Assembly (NCBI GenBank): GCA_033725935.1
Contig: MU867069.1
Coordinates: 1-64,000 of the forward strand
Direction of reading: 5' to 3'
Length of the DNA: 64,000 nt
Origin: Cladorrhinum sp. PSN259
Taxonomy: Eukaryota > Ascomycota > Sordariomycetes > Sordariales > Podosporaceae
Shown here: positions 11,115 to 23,609 of the stretch, piece by piece
Layout of the letters: each line of letters starts with the position of its first letter
How positions within the stretch are numbered: the first letter of the stretch is position 1
Notes under the pieces: generated by a model
What the model was told of the DNA's origin: nothing
What the model saw: the letters and a program-made list of their open reading frames with translations, nothing else
The model's database searches: none
Made by a program: the position numbers and the translations under genes

Positions 11115-12178
11115 ATGGGTTTCCTCGACGACGCAGCGTCCGTTATTTCTTCGCGCACCGGCGGTCACTCCACTTCAAAGCGCACCAAGTCCCACCGGAG
11201 CAGCAGGAAGGATCGCAGCGACAAGGAGTATTATCGCGAGCATCGCGATAGGGAGCACCGGCACCGCGACAGGGAACATCGCTCCCGCAGCAAGTCCCGC
11301 TCTGGATCGCGAAGCAGGCGCCACCACAAGAGTTCCAAGTCTACTGTTGGATCAGTAGTGGGAGGCATCGGCGCGATATCGGGGTATGCCGCATCGGTCT
11401 TTGGAGGAGGAGGAGGCAACGATTCGGACGATGAGGGTTTGGCGTACTCTTCTTACAAGCCTTCTCACAAAACCTCTCGAAGTCATCATGAAGGCGATAG
11501 GGACAGAGATAGAGGGCACCACCATCACGACGACGATGGGACTCGCTCCTTCTTCTCTGCTGCTTCTGGTTTGGGGGGCGCCGACTACGCCAAGAATAAT
11601 GGTTCGTTCTTTAACCTGGGTAATGGATCAAAGAGCAGCTTTTTTGCTGGGTTCGGTATGTTTGTTTTGTTTCTCTTTCGTTTACAAACGAATCTATGCA
11701 CCCTCTCTCTCGACTCGTAAACTAATACTTTTTGTCAAAAAAAAACACAGGTGGCCGATCACGTTCCCCTGGTCACTCCTCCTCCTTCTACAAGCGATCG
11801 CCCCGGCCAAACTTCATGGCCCGCCTGGTCAAGAAACTTAGGCGACTTTTTAGAGATCTGGTCTACTACGCCAAACGACACCCGCTCAAAGTGTTCATGC
11901 TCGTCATCATGCCCCTCGTCTCTGGAGGAATATTGACCGCCCTTTTGGCCAAAGTAGGCATCCGGCTGCCCAAATTTGTCGAGAGGATGATAAGCATCGC
12001 CACCAAGGCCGGGACGGGAGACAGCGTCGGGTTGGCGAGGGAGGCAGCCGGGATGGTCAAGAGCACCGGAGGAGTCGGAGCTCTGGTGAGGAGTTCGACT
12101 TCAACGTTTGAGAAGGGGGTGAGTGGAGATGGTACGCAGTGGGAGTTGGCTCGCAAGGTTACAAAGATGATTTCATGA
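11115..12178 (+). CDS. Basic RS/HR-rich single-pass membrane protein, unknown
   Basis: Exons 11115-11655 and 11751-12178 (GTATGT donor, CACAG acceptor) encode 322 residues. The N-terminus MGFLDDAASVISSRTG is followed by a dense H/R/D/S repeat region (DREHRHRDREHRSRSKSRSGS), a glycine-rich GGIGAISGYAASVFGGGGG, an HHHHDDD segment, then after the splice site a basic amphipathic region (MARLVKKLRRLFRDLVYYAKRHP) and one strong hydrophobic helix (FMLVIMPLVSGGILTALLAKVG). The C-terminus is soluble. No named family is evident. The layout (disordered basic head, juxtamembrane basic helix, one TM) suggests a membrane-anchored scaffold. A small conserved-fungal protein is the most I can say. Confidence 0.72.
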
Positions 12179-12481
12179 TTTTGGAGAGGAAAGGGGAAGG
12201 AGAGGGAGTCTGATACGACTTTATGTAATTATTCGGTTTTCTGGTGATGTCTTTGATGACCGGCGTTTTTCTTTGGCTAGGTATGATACTTCAGAGAGGA
12301 GGGCTTTTTGAATAATATTATTTCTTCAGAACTAATATCGAGTACATTTTGTTGCATAATCGAATGAGTCCCCGGCATGTATCGGAGCCCTCCTCCCGTG
12401 ACTGAATACTAAATGCCTCTATTTATATCATTAACCTGCCACAGAAAGATGCAAGTCCTCTGTGGCCCGCCTCGTGACACA

Positions 12482-14038
12482 CTAATCTATCCTGGCGGTC
12501 CGTAACAGTGCTTCCTGTTCAATCCTTGCCCTCTCCCGCTCCCTCTTGAGCTCTTCATAATCAGGCATATACCTGCTGACAAGCGTGAAACCCAGGGCGA
12601 TCGCAATCATGAGCACCCAGAACGCATATCCGTCAAGCCATTGCGTCTTGACACCAACAGCGAACAAGCTGGCAAAAAGGGCTGGCGAGAAGGCCCGGAC
12701 GCCACTGACCACGGAAAGTGCTATCGCGTTGAGAGTACCCAATGTTACTGGGCTCGGCGATACGTCGTTGAGTGCCAGCTGAATAGCCGTAAATGACATG
12801 CTGACACCGCATCCAAGGCACAGCAGTGGAGGTGCTATTATCCAGAATGCCGTAACGCCTCCGTTGCGCAAAAGCAGGCTGAAAAGGGGGCAGATAGCAA
12901 AGAAGAATGGATAGGCATTCGCGCAAGCCCTGATAACCCCGTTGGTACCGATACGGCTATGAAGGGCTGGGAAGATCAACAAGATCCATACTGCCTGAGC
13001 AACACCTGTGAGTCCCATGAGGAGCGCTATCTGAAGAGAACTAAAGCCGAATCCGCCGAGGTCTGGGGGTGTGTACCAAAACACGTTGACGATGGCCGTG
13101 TAAGAGAAGGCCAGAAGCATGATGTGTCCATAGGTATAGAGCACAATCGGGACACCAGGCGATTTGATGAGCTCCCCGGTTGTAAGCGCCTTTGGTTGAG
13201 CAACGGCTCCAGACTCGGCCTCCTCAGCATCTGTCCCTTTTCTCCTGAGCAGCGTCTCCTCTGCGAAGAATGCCGTGACAAGCACAGCCGATAGACCGAT
13301 TGCGCCCACAACCAGACTGGGCAAGGCATATGGGTAGTCGATAAAGAACTGGATATTTCCGAACAATCCTGGGTATAAACGCGCCGGGTCCGCGAGAACA
13401 CCACCCATCAAGGGTCCAAACAAGATGCCCATATTTCCAGTAAAAGCGAACCAAGAAAAGGCCCTGGCCTGTGTCTTTTGTGTACTGTGTTCAGAAATCA
13501 TAGTCCTGATGGTCACAATTGTTCCCGCAAAAACTCCAGCCAGACATCGAAAGATGACCATTTGCGTAATCGTCTTGGCCATGCCGAACAGTGCTGTTGC
13601 GAACGAAACTCCAAGCAGGGAAGTAACGAGGACGGGTTTCCGGCCAAATCGATCAGCCGCCCTGCCCCAAAATATCATGACGGCCATCTGGGTGAGCGAG
13701 AAGAGAGATTCGATGAGGCCGCTGTAGAATCCCACGTCGGCCTTTTCAAGGTGGCCGTTTTTCTGAGCCATCTCGACGATGTATGGGAAGATACTGAAAA
13801 AGGCCACCGGCTCAACCCAGCGGGCATAACAAAGCACAACAATTTGCCGTACTGGCAGCGGTTTGTCGTCCCCGTCATCACTGTTGTTGATGGGTTGCTC
13901 GTTCAGTGTTGTTGATTCTGAGACCTCCTGGCTGGCGGTACCGGTTGGGGTGGTGCTGCCGGAGCCGAGAAGAGGGCTCTGTTCGGTGGCGGCAACATCT
14001 TTGGCAAGGTTAGATTGATAGGCAGCCCTCCCCATCAT
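12482..14038 (-). CDS. MFS transporter (DHA1-like), 12 TM
   Basis: Single exon, 518 residues, beginning MMGRAAYQSN (two consecutive ATGs). A 60-residue cytosolic N-tail (SPLLGSG motif) precedes TM1 (CYARWVEPVAFFSIFPYIVEM). The major-facilitator motif A is intact at residues 125-135 (GRAADRFGRKP) between TM2 and TM3; GCxxGP-like elements (FTGNMGILFGPLMGGVLADP) are in TM5 and a central loop (EETLLRRKGTDAEEAE) separates the halves. The TM1-entry RWVEP pattern and SPLLG tail place it with the fungal tetracycline-transporter-like group around yeast YCR023C; the substrate is unknown. It appears to be a paralogue of the truncated MFS gene at the left window edge. Confidence 0.9.
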   Translation of the reverse strand: MMGRAAYQSNLAKDVAATEQSPLLGSGSTTPTGTASQEVSESTTLNEQPINNSDDGDDKPLPVRQIVVLCYARWVEPVAFFSIFPYIVEMAQKNGHLEKADVGFYSGLIESLFSLTQMAVMIFWGRAADRFGRKPVLVTSLLGVSFATALFGMAKTITQMVIFRCLAGVFAGTIVTIRTMISEHSTQKTQARAFSWFAFTGNMGILFGPLMGGVLADPARLYPGLFGNIQFFIDYPYALPSLVVGAIGLSAVLVTAFFAEETLLRRKGTDAEEAESGAVAQPKALTTGELIKSPGVPIVLYTYGHIMLLAFSYTAIVNVFWYTPPDLGGFGFSSLQIALLMGLTGVAQAVWILLIFPALHSRIGTNGVIRACANAYPFFFAICPLFSLLLRNGGVTAFWIIAPPLLCLGCGVSMSFTAIQLALNDVSPSPVTLGTLNAIALSVVSGVRAFSPALFASLFAVGVKTQWLDGYAFWVLMIAIALGFTLVSRYMPDYEELKRERERARIEQEALLRTARID

Positions 14039-15799
14039 GAAAAAGAGGCGTTAATAATAATTAGGAGACGCGTCGGAAAATGATGATCTTTAGTCTCAAC
14101 CGGATGGACCGGAGGAGTCGACAACGCAAAAACAAAAATAAACCAATCTTTCTACAACCCTGTAACATTCATGGTTTGAACTTGCTGCAGTCACAAAAAA
14201 ACCACGAGGTGTCAAAGGTGAACCTGAGCCATGCCAACGGCACTTGGAATTGGATAAAAAACTGTGAGGTTCAAACTCAATGGCAACACCGCGCCCTTCG
14301 CATTTGATAAAAGACCAGGTCCAGAAGCGGAATGGTGTATTCCTCAGAAGTTTATTAGTCATTCGACAGATATCGCATAATAGTGGGGCCGTCGGATCAA
14401 TGACGGGAACAGCAATTTGGGGATAGCCACAGAAATATGGTGGTGTCGGTCAAGTTCGTACTTGCACAAACCTAAAATGACAACCAGAAATTTCCACAAG
14501 AGACCGTCTGTAAAACACACACGAGATATGCGGTGTGGCTCCGTTTAATATCAAGAAATACCAATCACCATTTTCAGAGACCGAAAGTAAGAGGCAATCA
14601 GTGACCAAAAAAAATGTTCAACTTCCTGAAGAGGAAGGCAACACAACATCGGATGTGTGAAAAAGACCCAGCTTGAACCGATGATCACCGCCCACGCCCG
14701 GACTTTGAGGTTGTGTGTGTCAATCTGATAGTTCTCTCGCAACTTTTGAGCAATGATAATCTCACCCACCAATGCCAAACGAAAAAGAAAAGTACACTTG
14801 TCAGACTCAGGCTGAGTGAAAATGAATATTTATTCCCTCATCCTCGGCGTGGCAATTTGTTCTTGTACTTTCTTGACTATTTGAGGCAAAACATCAGTGA
14901 AAAGAATCCACCTAACTATAATCCAAAACTTGCCTGTCGGCGAAAATTTGAGAAAAGGGAAAGCGTCTTGAATATATTAAATCTTGACTCGCAAGGGGGG
15001 GGGAGAAACCCACTACTATATATCCTAAACCCCCTCCCAAGGAATCCGCCAACACACACATACAGATACACTGCCTCTGGGTAGCATTGTAGTATCCTGC
15101 ACGTCAGGTTGAAATTTTTGATTTTCAAGGTGACGCAAATCACACCCTGTGCATATATGTGTGGCGTGTGTTTGTGTTGGTCGGGGACATTTCACGTTTC
15201 GAGAAGGGAAGGAAGAGAAGGAAGGACCCTTCGATAGGCTTAGCACTAGTCCCCAAAGCCCTGCATTTCGCCTTCTACGGCCTTGGGCTGTGAAACGAAG
15301 GACACCCTGGAGCCTATCTGTTCATGGTGCAGACCTATCAACATTCTGTGGCGTGTGGCGGTCAAGGTAAGCGTTAAACACTGGTCAACGTTCTTACCTC
15401 CCTGTCCATCTTTGCAACTGCCAAAGCAGAGATAGGTAGGTCAGGCCTCAGTTGAGCTCTGCACGATGCCCTTGCAATGAAGAAAATCAGTGAGAGGAAG
15501 AAGACCCTAGGATAGGCCATTGCTAGTATCTTCAATGTTATCCGAGTAAACCAGAATCAGTCAAATAAATCGTATCACATACTTGATTATATTGGCCGAC
15601 ACCATATCTACATGTTATCCAAAATAAAATAAAATAAACAACGAGCGAGGGTATATCCATAAAATCGAAGAACACAAACAAACAAAACCTCTTTCTAAAA
15701 CGCCCTCCCACCTCTCCCCTCCCACAAAATCCCAAAGTTGATCACAGATAACCCCATCATGAAATTCCGTATACCGCATTATTCATTTCATCAGAGATA
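14039..15799. other. Intergenic, no gene seen
   Basis: Region between the MFS start and the 2EXR gene stop. ORFs here are short and compositionally random. AT-rich stretches and a run of nine G at 14996-15004; probable 5' region of the MFS gene and 3' UTR of the 2EXR gene. Confidence 0.45.
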
Positions 15800-17185
15800 T
15801 CACCTCCCAACAAACATCCCTCCGCCTGCGCTGCTTCCTCTCGAACTGTTCCCATATCTCCACAACAAACTAGCACCCTTCAACTGATACTTTGGCACCT
15901 CTCTCCTCTTCGCACCACCCCTTCCCTCGTCTTCTTCCCCTTGTTCTTCTTCTTCTTCTTCTCTCTTCCTTTTCTTTCCAACACAGAGTCCTTTCTCCCC
16001 GTCACCGAGCCCTCTTGAAGAACTCATCTCCTTTTCCTTTTCCTTTTCCTTTTCTTTCTCTTCTCTCTCCTTCCTCTCAACCTCCAAGCTCTTCTCCATA
16101 GCCCAGCAGAACCGTTTTCTGAACCGTCTCCAATCGTCATTGGTGGGTCTGGGATCGCACCACTCCCCTTCTTCCCCGATGTCGCCCAGGTCCCAGTCGT
16201 CTTTCTCCTCGTCTATGGCGAGGGGGTAGTAAAGCAGCTGGTTGTGGTGGGGCCGTCTGTGCGGGGTGTGGTTGATGTTTGTTTCAATGTCGAATTTGAA
16301 GCGGTAGGCTTGGTGGATTTGCTGTGGTCTTGGTTGAGTTTGGGGAGTTTGAGGTTGTGGAGAGGAGGATGGCGATGAGGAGGAGGAATGATTAGGGGTG
16401 GGGTAATTTGCTGCTGCTGCTGCTGCTGCGTTGTTGTTGTGGTGGCTTGGAAGAGGTGAAAGTATAGCAACCGGTGAGGTGATTCCGCTGTTTGGAGGAG
16501 AAGCGTAGTATCCCGTTCCAGGCGGCGTGGTGAAATGTGAATAAGAGGAAGAGGGTTGGCTAGTTGGAATAGGCGTCATTGTTCCAGGGAACCGAGCATC
16601 AAACTCGAACTGGAACTCTTGATGGACGACGAATACCAGAGTCTTGAGTTTCGGGAACTTGGCTAAGCTGGATAGCAGCTTTCCGATATTACTCTTGGAA
16701 ACCTTCCAGCTCAGAACAGGGTGAAAGATCCCGGGGTATATCCCGTACGAGGTTCCCAGGGCGAGACGGTTGATGTTGTCACGCACCATGGGGATCTGGC
16801 TCATGAAGTGGAGTGCTCGGTGCAGCCTCTTTACGAGCAGATAAGGCTCGAGGAGAAGGATGTCACGAGAGAGATCGACAAACTTTGTCGTCGAGCCGAG
16901 GGTTAGAGGCTTGTAGTGGTGCAAGACAAAGTTGCGGCTCTCCTGGCAGACGGCCGCCAGGGCCGGCGGAGGCTCCGGATGGACATTCGCAAACATCAAC
17001 CCCTTTTGAGCGGGCGTCTTCAGTTTGGAGTTTGGAGCATCCAAGACCTCATAGACTCGAGCTTCCGGTAGCGAATACTCCCAGATCATGTTCCGTATCT
17101 CGGCGGGGAGTCGTTGAAAGTTGTCGAACCGGTCCACTGGCAGGGCAGGGTACCGTCGATGGTAGTTTAGATCGTAGTGCATCAT
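15800..17185 (-). CDS. 2EXR domain protein (F-box-like)
   Basis: Single exon, 461 residues from the tandem ATGATG at 17185. The frame stays open 25 codons upstream but only to a TTG, so I take the ATG. The N-terminal domain is the fungal 2EXR module: FQRLPAEIRNMIWEYSLPE (residues ~20-40), later AAVCQESRNFVLHHY, FVDLSRDILLLEP and a KFPKLKTLVFVVH strand. Known: the 2EXR module resembles F-box/LRR proteins of ascomycetes; partners are unknown. The C-terminal half is disordered: polyQ/A/N/S, then long acidic and lysine-glutamate repeats (EKEKEKEKEKE) and a basic KKRKREEEEEE stretch that looks like a nuclear localisation signal. Confidence 0.82.
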   Translation of the reverse strand: MMHYDLNYHRRYPALPVDRFDNFQRLPAEIRNMIWEYSLPEARVYEVLDAPNSKLKTPAQKGLMFANVHPEPPPALAAVCQESRNFVLHHYKPLTLGSTTKFVDLSRDILLLEPYLLVKRLHRALHFMSQIPMVRDNINRLALGTSYGIYPGIFHPVLSWKVSKSNIGKLLSSLAKFPKLKTLVFVVHQEFQFEFDARFPGTMTPIPTSQPSSSYSHFTTPPGTGYYASPPNSGITSPVAILSPLPSHHNNNAAAAAAANYPTPNHSSSSSPSSSPQPQTPQTQPRPQQIHQAYRFKFDIETNINHTPHRRPHHNQLLYYPLAIDEEKDDWDLGDIGEEGEWCDPRPTNDDWRRFRKRFCWAMEKSLEVERKEREEKEKEKEKEKEMSSSRGLGDGEKGLCVGKKRKREEEEEEQGEEDEGRGGAKRREVPKYQLKGASLLWRYGNSSRGSSAGGGMFVGR

Positions 17186-20100
17186 GGAAAATATTGCAAT
17201 TGCAAGTCGTGGATTATGCCAAACGTCGTTTGAACCGGGTGTGGCGCTTCCCCCCTTCAACCTGGGAATTGGTCAAATATAATATGTCACCCGTGAAAAA
17301 AGGTCCTTCTCCAGTAATGTTGAACTCTTAATGAAATAGCCGGCCCAACCTCTCGGTCCCGCTGGCCACGTCAATTCTGGCCTCCACACCGACACTTTGA
17401 GCCGCTTCTCAACGACACGCCACCGAGAGAATTAAAAAAAAGGAATAACTGGCTGTGATATGAGGGTAGTCGAAAATCCACTCGAATAGTGCCCGCTGTT
17501 AATGTCCCTCTGCCCTGTATCGATTTGTTTTTGACGAATCTCGGTCGTTCGCTTGCAGGCTCTGCAGGACAGCGGGAACAAGTGCTTGCTTGTCAGAAGT
17601 GAGTAATACCTGCGTGTGTGACAGGCCACAGAGATCGACGTCCAGGCTTATAAGATCTGGGGTGGACAGAGAAGAAGTATGGGAGAAGGGAACCCGGAGA
17701 GGTATCACGTCATCCAAAGATGTAAGAAGTCAGAAGAAAGAGGAAGTTGGAACGGAGTTCCCAATCAAGGTGCGAGAGATCCCGAACCTATCAAGGTTTC
17801 GGGTTGTCTGTGGCTTCTCAGCTCCTGTCACTTGACAAAGCGAGCAGGAGGGCGAACCGAACTTGTCAAGGCTACTAGGAGGCACCCTAGGCAAACCAGC
17901 ACCGTGCCCACTCGCTCGCCCGAGATCACGTCGGGAGATGGACATGTCGGAAACGAGGTCAGGGGGTGGGGTGTAAAAGAGCAATGCTCCCAAAGGCGTA
18001 TCCTTGACAGTTTGGCGAGGAAACAGGAGACGAGATGAACTAGAAACCAAAACCTTCCGCAAGAGGCAATCTCTCACACGGGACTGGCCGGTACAGGGCA
18101 CCAGGATCGGAGCGGGAAAAAAGAACAAAAGAGGCACCCATGGCCCATCCGGAGCTACCGACTGTTGGATTATGATTCTTGGAAGGCTTGGTCATGTTCA
18201 TGTCATTGTCAAGTGAAAGTGGCTTGAAGAGGCAGCTGGCAGCCCCTCGGACCCAACGACTCTGCGGAACCGGCCGTCAGCTGGGGCCCCCCTTCTGCCA
18301 GGAGGATGACGGCGTAGGAACTCGGGAGAGGGGAGGGGAGGGTCCTTTGGGCCGCGTAGCAGCAGGTAGTAGCAGCGTAGAGGGTGAATAGACCAGACGA
18401 GACACAAACAAACTTGAGAACTGCAAGAAGGAAGAGGGTCAGTGAGGTCACTGTCAGAATGGATTGGTACATTGGTACGTGGCCAAGGGCATGAAAGTAC
18501 ACGAAGCTATTATTAGTATATAGGGGCCACGTTTTAATCCTGCAGTGATCCAATTCATTATTTCTCAGGCTTACCGATCTTGGGGCCCCATGGTAACGTG
18601 CCGTCGAAACGGAGTTGCAGTTGAGCGCCGGCTTTCGTGATCGAGGAGATGGCCAAGATGGCAGAAGGTGGAGGTAGCGTTGTAGTGGAACGCCATGGTA
18701 GTGGTAGGGGGGTCGAGTGGAGGTAGAGAGGGGTTGGGTCCGGGCTGGCACTGGCCGATAGGCGAGCTGAAGTCTTCCTTGACAGAATGTACGGCATGTT
18801 CTCCAGAGAAGAACAAGATAGCCAAGGTTATAAGATTCGGGGTTGGGAATAAGAGCTGAAGAGGCTGGCTTGTCATGCGTAAATATCATCAATAGTGCGA
18901 TAATAATATTTCTAGAAAGGAGCGGGACGGCAAGCAAGCGAGCTACGCTATCACTCGGTACGCAGGTAGCGACATAATAATACTCTCTGTAACGAACCTG
19001 GAAGTGTGATACGGGTACGATGTGCATTGTGAAGTGTGAATGTCGAAAACCTGGGACTTTTCCAAACTACCACCCTCGACATGGATGCCAAAACACCCTG
19101 GCTGCAAGGGAGCACAGGACGCAGAGTGATGAGGGGATTGTGAGACCGGACGGACCACCACAGGAAGGGTCCTTCAAAATCCCCTTCCATATCCCAGACC
19201 GAAACTCGAAACCAAACGAACGTCGGGTCGGTTGTTGGTGATGATCACTCTTGACTTGTCAAACCAAACCCATGGCCCGTGAACTGCGCGGGCTAACGTC
19301 GATGATGCGTTGCGATGCGATGCTGAGCGGGATGAGGGACCAAGCAAAGTTAGAGGGTCCCCAACATTGTCGTCCAAATGAAATAAGGACGCGCAAGTGG
19401 CCCAAAAAAAAGGTGACATCTGAATCAAAATACCTCGGTTTTAATCAATCGAGTCCAAGTGTCAGTCCGTCCCATCCAATGCGGAAGGCCCCCCGACGAG
19501 AATGAGATAGATGATTCAAGGGATCCTGGAAGCGATTCCAAGCGATTCAAGCAAAACACTCAACTCACACTGGGCCACAGTTCTGGGTGAGTGGGGGATT
19601 CCAGAAAAAGAAAGCTCGAGCCAACCCTGCCTCCCAGGAAAAGCCACAATTGTGTGGGGAACCATGGGAAAGTGTAAGTCGGTCACGGAGTTGATCCGAA
19701 GAAGTTGGCTCTGATTGATTCCAGACCGAACCATCCACCCGGATGAGTCAGCGAAATGCTCCACCCAGATTTGAGAAATATCAATCGCGGCCGCGAAAAT
19801 TCGTTTCGATTTTCTTTTCTCTTTTTCTTTCTTCGTGCGGCTGCCACAACTCATTCAAAACATTACCCGTGTTGCTCGGATCCGTGTTTCGTCGAAAGAC
19901 GAAGCATCAATGGTACCCGTTGCGTCAGTTGTGGCCCAGATCGATGAATTGCACGCCGGCTTCTTCCTTAAATCCACCGAGGAACAAACCCTACAGGGTC
20001 TCGGTGGTGGTCAAGGAGTCGGACATTTTATTTTCTGTGACTTCTTATTTGTTTGTGATGATCATGCAAAGGCGAGAGCGGGCGACGGCTAAAGTAGAGT

Positions 20101-20681
20101 CTGCCGAATGAGGCTCTTCCACACAAGTCTTGGGTCACCATCGTTACCGGGATTACATATTTCTGAGGGAGGCGCTCGCTATGCTGTTTGATGTTTTGTT
20201 GATGCGGCTATTGTCACCCTGGCACTACGTGCCATCATGATTGATGCTCAAACAATCTCTCCCGCATGTCTAATGCCTCGACATCAACCAGGAAAGCTGC
20301 TTTGATCAAGCGGTTCTGCTGCTGATCCTAAGATTGTTTTATTTCTTGTTTTACATCAAACCCAGGAATCTCGATGTTGGAGACGATTTCCTTTTCATTT
20401 ATCCGTATCTGCCTACCCGCCCACGCAATGCTAAAAACAGATGGGCTCTTAATCAAATCTATATCCATCCATCAGCCACCTCCCAGATCTGGTCAATGCA
20501 AAGCTCCGTGTCTAGCAATATCATTGGATGCCTGATTGTCAGCTGCTGCTGCCAACCTCTCCGGTTTGGGACCCGAATGCTGTGTGATAAGAAATGCCAC
20601 CCGTGACTCCACGCACTGCCATATGAGAGGTGTTATGTTCTACTTTGCCTGTCCAGAAGAAAGTGATTGGACTGCAAGATC
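17186..20681. other. 3.5-kb gene-poor region
   Basis: I find no supported gene on either strand. Several ORFs of 70-270 codons exist, but they lack ATG context, domain features or codon bias, and overlapping frames are equally long. Balanced base composition without RIP-like AT bias. Could hold non-coding transcripts or 5' regulatory DNA of the 2EXR gene. Confidence 0.4.
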
Positions 20682-21903
20682 CTACTCGCCAGCCTCATCA
20701 CCAATCTTCTCGAGCTTGCCCATCTCCCGCTTCTCGCCAGCCTCCCCGATCAGCCTGATGCGATCCAATCTGGTCTTTTCACTGTCGCCCTCGGCATCCA
20801 CCACAAAGAGTACCAGACTGTTGATGTTTTGGAACTTGACATAACGCAAAGGAATATTTGCAGTCCCATCAGCATTCCAATCCTGTTCAGAAAGCTCAAT
20901 CTGCTGGGTTGCAGTCATATCCTCCGCCTCGTCGAAATCAAGATTGTGCGGTCTGTTGGTGAAGAGCTTGATGGTGCGGGGCCTCGTGGGCACTTCGTCG
21001 TCGTCATCATCATCGCCGTCTGTAGGAGGAATGGAGGTGATCTGAACGTTCCAGTTAGTACCCTGAGGATCAAAAGGAAGGAGCCAGCGAATGCTAGACG
21101 TACCTGGATGGTATGGAGCTTAATCATCGACTGGAAGGGCAAAAAGAGCATTAATTGCTGGTCGGTATCGCTCTCAACCCAATCTTTCTTGTCGGACTTG
21201 CTCTTTGACAGCGCGGTCGGCCTCGAAGTTTCGAAGAGAACCCGCACGCCACCGGTCTGATCATCAACGTTCAAGAGCTCTGTACGTTGAACTTCAATCT
21301 GGCTGGTGATGTCGCTGTATCCACGAGGAAGTGCTACACCCCTCCAGTTGTCGCCGCTGTCACCACTGCTACCCTCTCCGCCATTGTTTTGCAGGCTTGC
21401 AACCTCATCGGTGAGCTTCTTGACTACAGCCTGGAGTTTGAGAGGGTTGGCGCCTGTGAGCTTGTCCGCAACCTTGCCATTGCGAAAGACGATAAAGGTA
21501 GGTAGCGCGGTAATGTTGTAGGCCTGGGCGATCTCCTTCTGGTTTTCTGTGTCCACTTTGACAAATGTGACAATGTTGTCGCGCGAGAGGGCCTGGGAGA
21601 GCTGCTCGAACACTGGGGCAACTTGTTTGCAAGGAGCACACCAGTCTGCGTAGACTGCGAAAGCCCGAGAAACACAGATGTTAGCTACTGCTGCAGCCAC
21701 TTTAATAATGACGACGGGACAGTCTCCTGATTCGGGTCCCGCATCGCAACTGGACCATGGCGGGGTATAGTTTGGCGGAGGATCACCATGAAGAGAAGAT
21801 GGGGGAACAGGGGCCGTTACTTACAGTCTGTGACGACCAGTTTGGATGATTTTAGCAGCCCATCAAACTGGGCCACCGACGAGATGTTGACTGTCTTGGA
21901 CAT
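20682..21903 (-). CDS. Thioredoxin-like protein with C-terminal PITH domain (TXNL1 type)
   Basis: Three exons: 21903-21825, 21654-21104, 21041-20682; product 329 residues. The first intron splits the active-site strand (VVTD/FYADWCAPCK) and the second joins MIKLHTIQ to ITSIPP. Residues 1-110 are a thioredoxin fold with the redox pair C32-x-x-C35 (WCAPC), the cis-proline loop ITALPTFIVFRNG and a KLTGANP ending. Residues ~135-320 are a PITH domain (RGYSDITSQI, LNVDDQTGG, HNLDFDEAEDMTATQ, RYVKFQNINSLVLFVVD). Known: TXNL1 associates with the 26S proteasome and acts as a reductase there. Cytosolic/nuclear; no targeting peptide. Divided introns match phases 1 and 0. Confidence 0.93.
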
Positions 21904-23609
21904 GATGGGCAACCCAAGAAGCTTTTGTGCGTTTGGTAGGCGGACCAAGAAAGGTGTTTGGACAACCTGGAAGGGGAAAGCTTTCACTTCCAGTTTTGGG
22001 TTTAGAGGGAACCCATGCGACCACAACAGAAGCTTTGCCCCGCGGATAATCCTTGCAAGTGCTGCGCAAGCTGAGCTTACCTAACCCACCAGACGTTGAC
22101 TTCCAAAATACCTCCGGCTGTACCATCTTTCTTCCACAGTTCAGATGGAGAAAAATTTGAGGATTCAAAGTCTAACCTACCCCTGAGTATCTGGAGAGTG
22201 CATCGAATGATGCAAAGGCCCAGACGGCGTCGGTCAGTAAAAACAAGCAGCCGGCCGGTTCTACTATGAACATTATAACTAGAACGGCGGCAATAAGGGC
22301 GAGCATGACAGACATGTCGCTACTGAGAGGCATTACAATAGGCTCAAGGCTGCTCAACTCATCCTAGATGAAGAAGGTCGTTCACAGGAGAAATATCCGT
22401 AGTCTTAGACCAACATAAGGTCATACCATTGTATCAAAGGAACTCCTTGTGCCAAATCACTCTTGAAATCCTATCGTTTCAAAGGTTACAGCTGCACCAC
22501 AAATGATCAAAGGAAGGCCTAGAAATTATAAATGTTACTTCTTCACATTCCTCTTGTCTATCCCTGCCTAATTTAATTTATTTTTTATGCGTGTTTGAGT
22601 TCCAATGAGTGGTGGCTGGATACTCATCATCGAGACACTGATCAAAATGGCATGTCCGCGAGAAATAATGATAAGAGGCCAAGAAACGGCCACCCTCAAA
22701 ACAGCCATCACTTCGGTGAACGAATCGGCTACTCCCGGCGGAAGATCAGCCGGTAGGTTGAAAGCCTCATCAGACGAAGATCAAAGGCGGTGCTACAAGG
22801 CTGACAAGACCGAGCCAGACCCCAACATGACAAGAGATTCACTGATTTTGCTTTCTCTCAACCATCCAAGGGACGATTGGCCATCACATCATGAACATTT
22901 TGGGCCTCCCTGAACCCCTGGAGTAGGCTTCTTCAAAGGCCTTCACCTCTCATATCTACTAGCTCGTGATAAAAAACATCGTCTTCAGACTTGGCGGTGT
23001 ACTCCTGGGGCGAAGCTGAAATCGGATCCAGTCTGCCGGAACCGTTGCTTCCAATCACGATTGCTCTGGTGTAAGCGCCAGCCTCTTTCGATGGCCGGGC
23101 TAGCTTCACCCATAGAGTTGACGCCAGAGTGAAGTTAAGGAAAAGGTGCAAGATGTGTGAGTGTATGCATCCATGATGTTTGCCGCCGCACTTAATCGAA
23201 CGGCCTGAAAAGTCTGGCACAGTTTAGTGATTCTGATCCGGAGGGTGCTGCATAACAAGAATGTCCTCAGATGGTTAGACCCAAGACCCCCAACTTCGAC
23301 CCGGGAGGGTGGTGGCTTGCTTTACGCCCCTTTTGCCGACCCCGAGTTTGGTTGTGTAAGTCAAATGGCATAGGAAAACATAAAAAGATCATGAGTGCCC
23401 TTATGTAAAGAGATGAGACAAGCAGCAACAATTCTCCTGGTCAAACGCTTGCTATCAAAGGTTTTCTGGTATCATTCTTTTCAAGACAACCAATATCTCA
23501 GGCTTCTTTGCCCAAAGCAAACAGTTCCTTTTTAATAAGATAATGGTGAGTCCGAAGACCTGATTATCTCAGCATGAAGCTGATGATTCACGTCCAGGCA
23601 AATGTATGA
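21904..23609. other. Divergent intergenic region
   Basis: Promoter side of the thioredoxin gene and upstream region of the next gene. A 54-codon hydrophobic ORF near 22172-22336 (minus) and ORFs of ~100 codons at 22605 (+) and 22933 (-) are the only candidates; none is convincing. Confidence 0.4.

Noticed and set aside
17186..17260. 25-codon N-terminal extension of the 2EXR protein
   Set aside because: Begins with TTG; the tandem ATG at 17185 is the natural start.
18209..19027. 272-codon minus-strand ORF in the gene-poor region
   Set aside because: No domain, irregular codon use, overlaps other long frames; likely chance in balanced-composition DNA.
22172..22336. Small hydrophobic ORF (minus) near the thioredoxin promoter
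   Set aside because: 54 codons, two hydrophobic stretches, but no family resemblance or clear splice partner.
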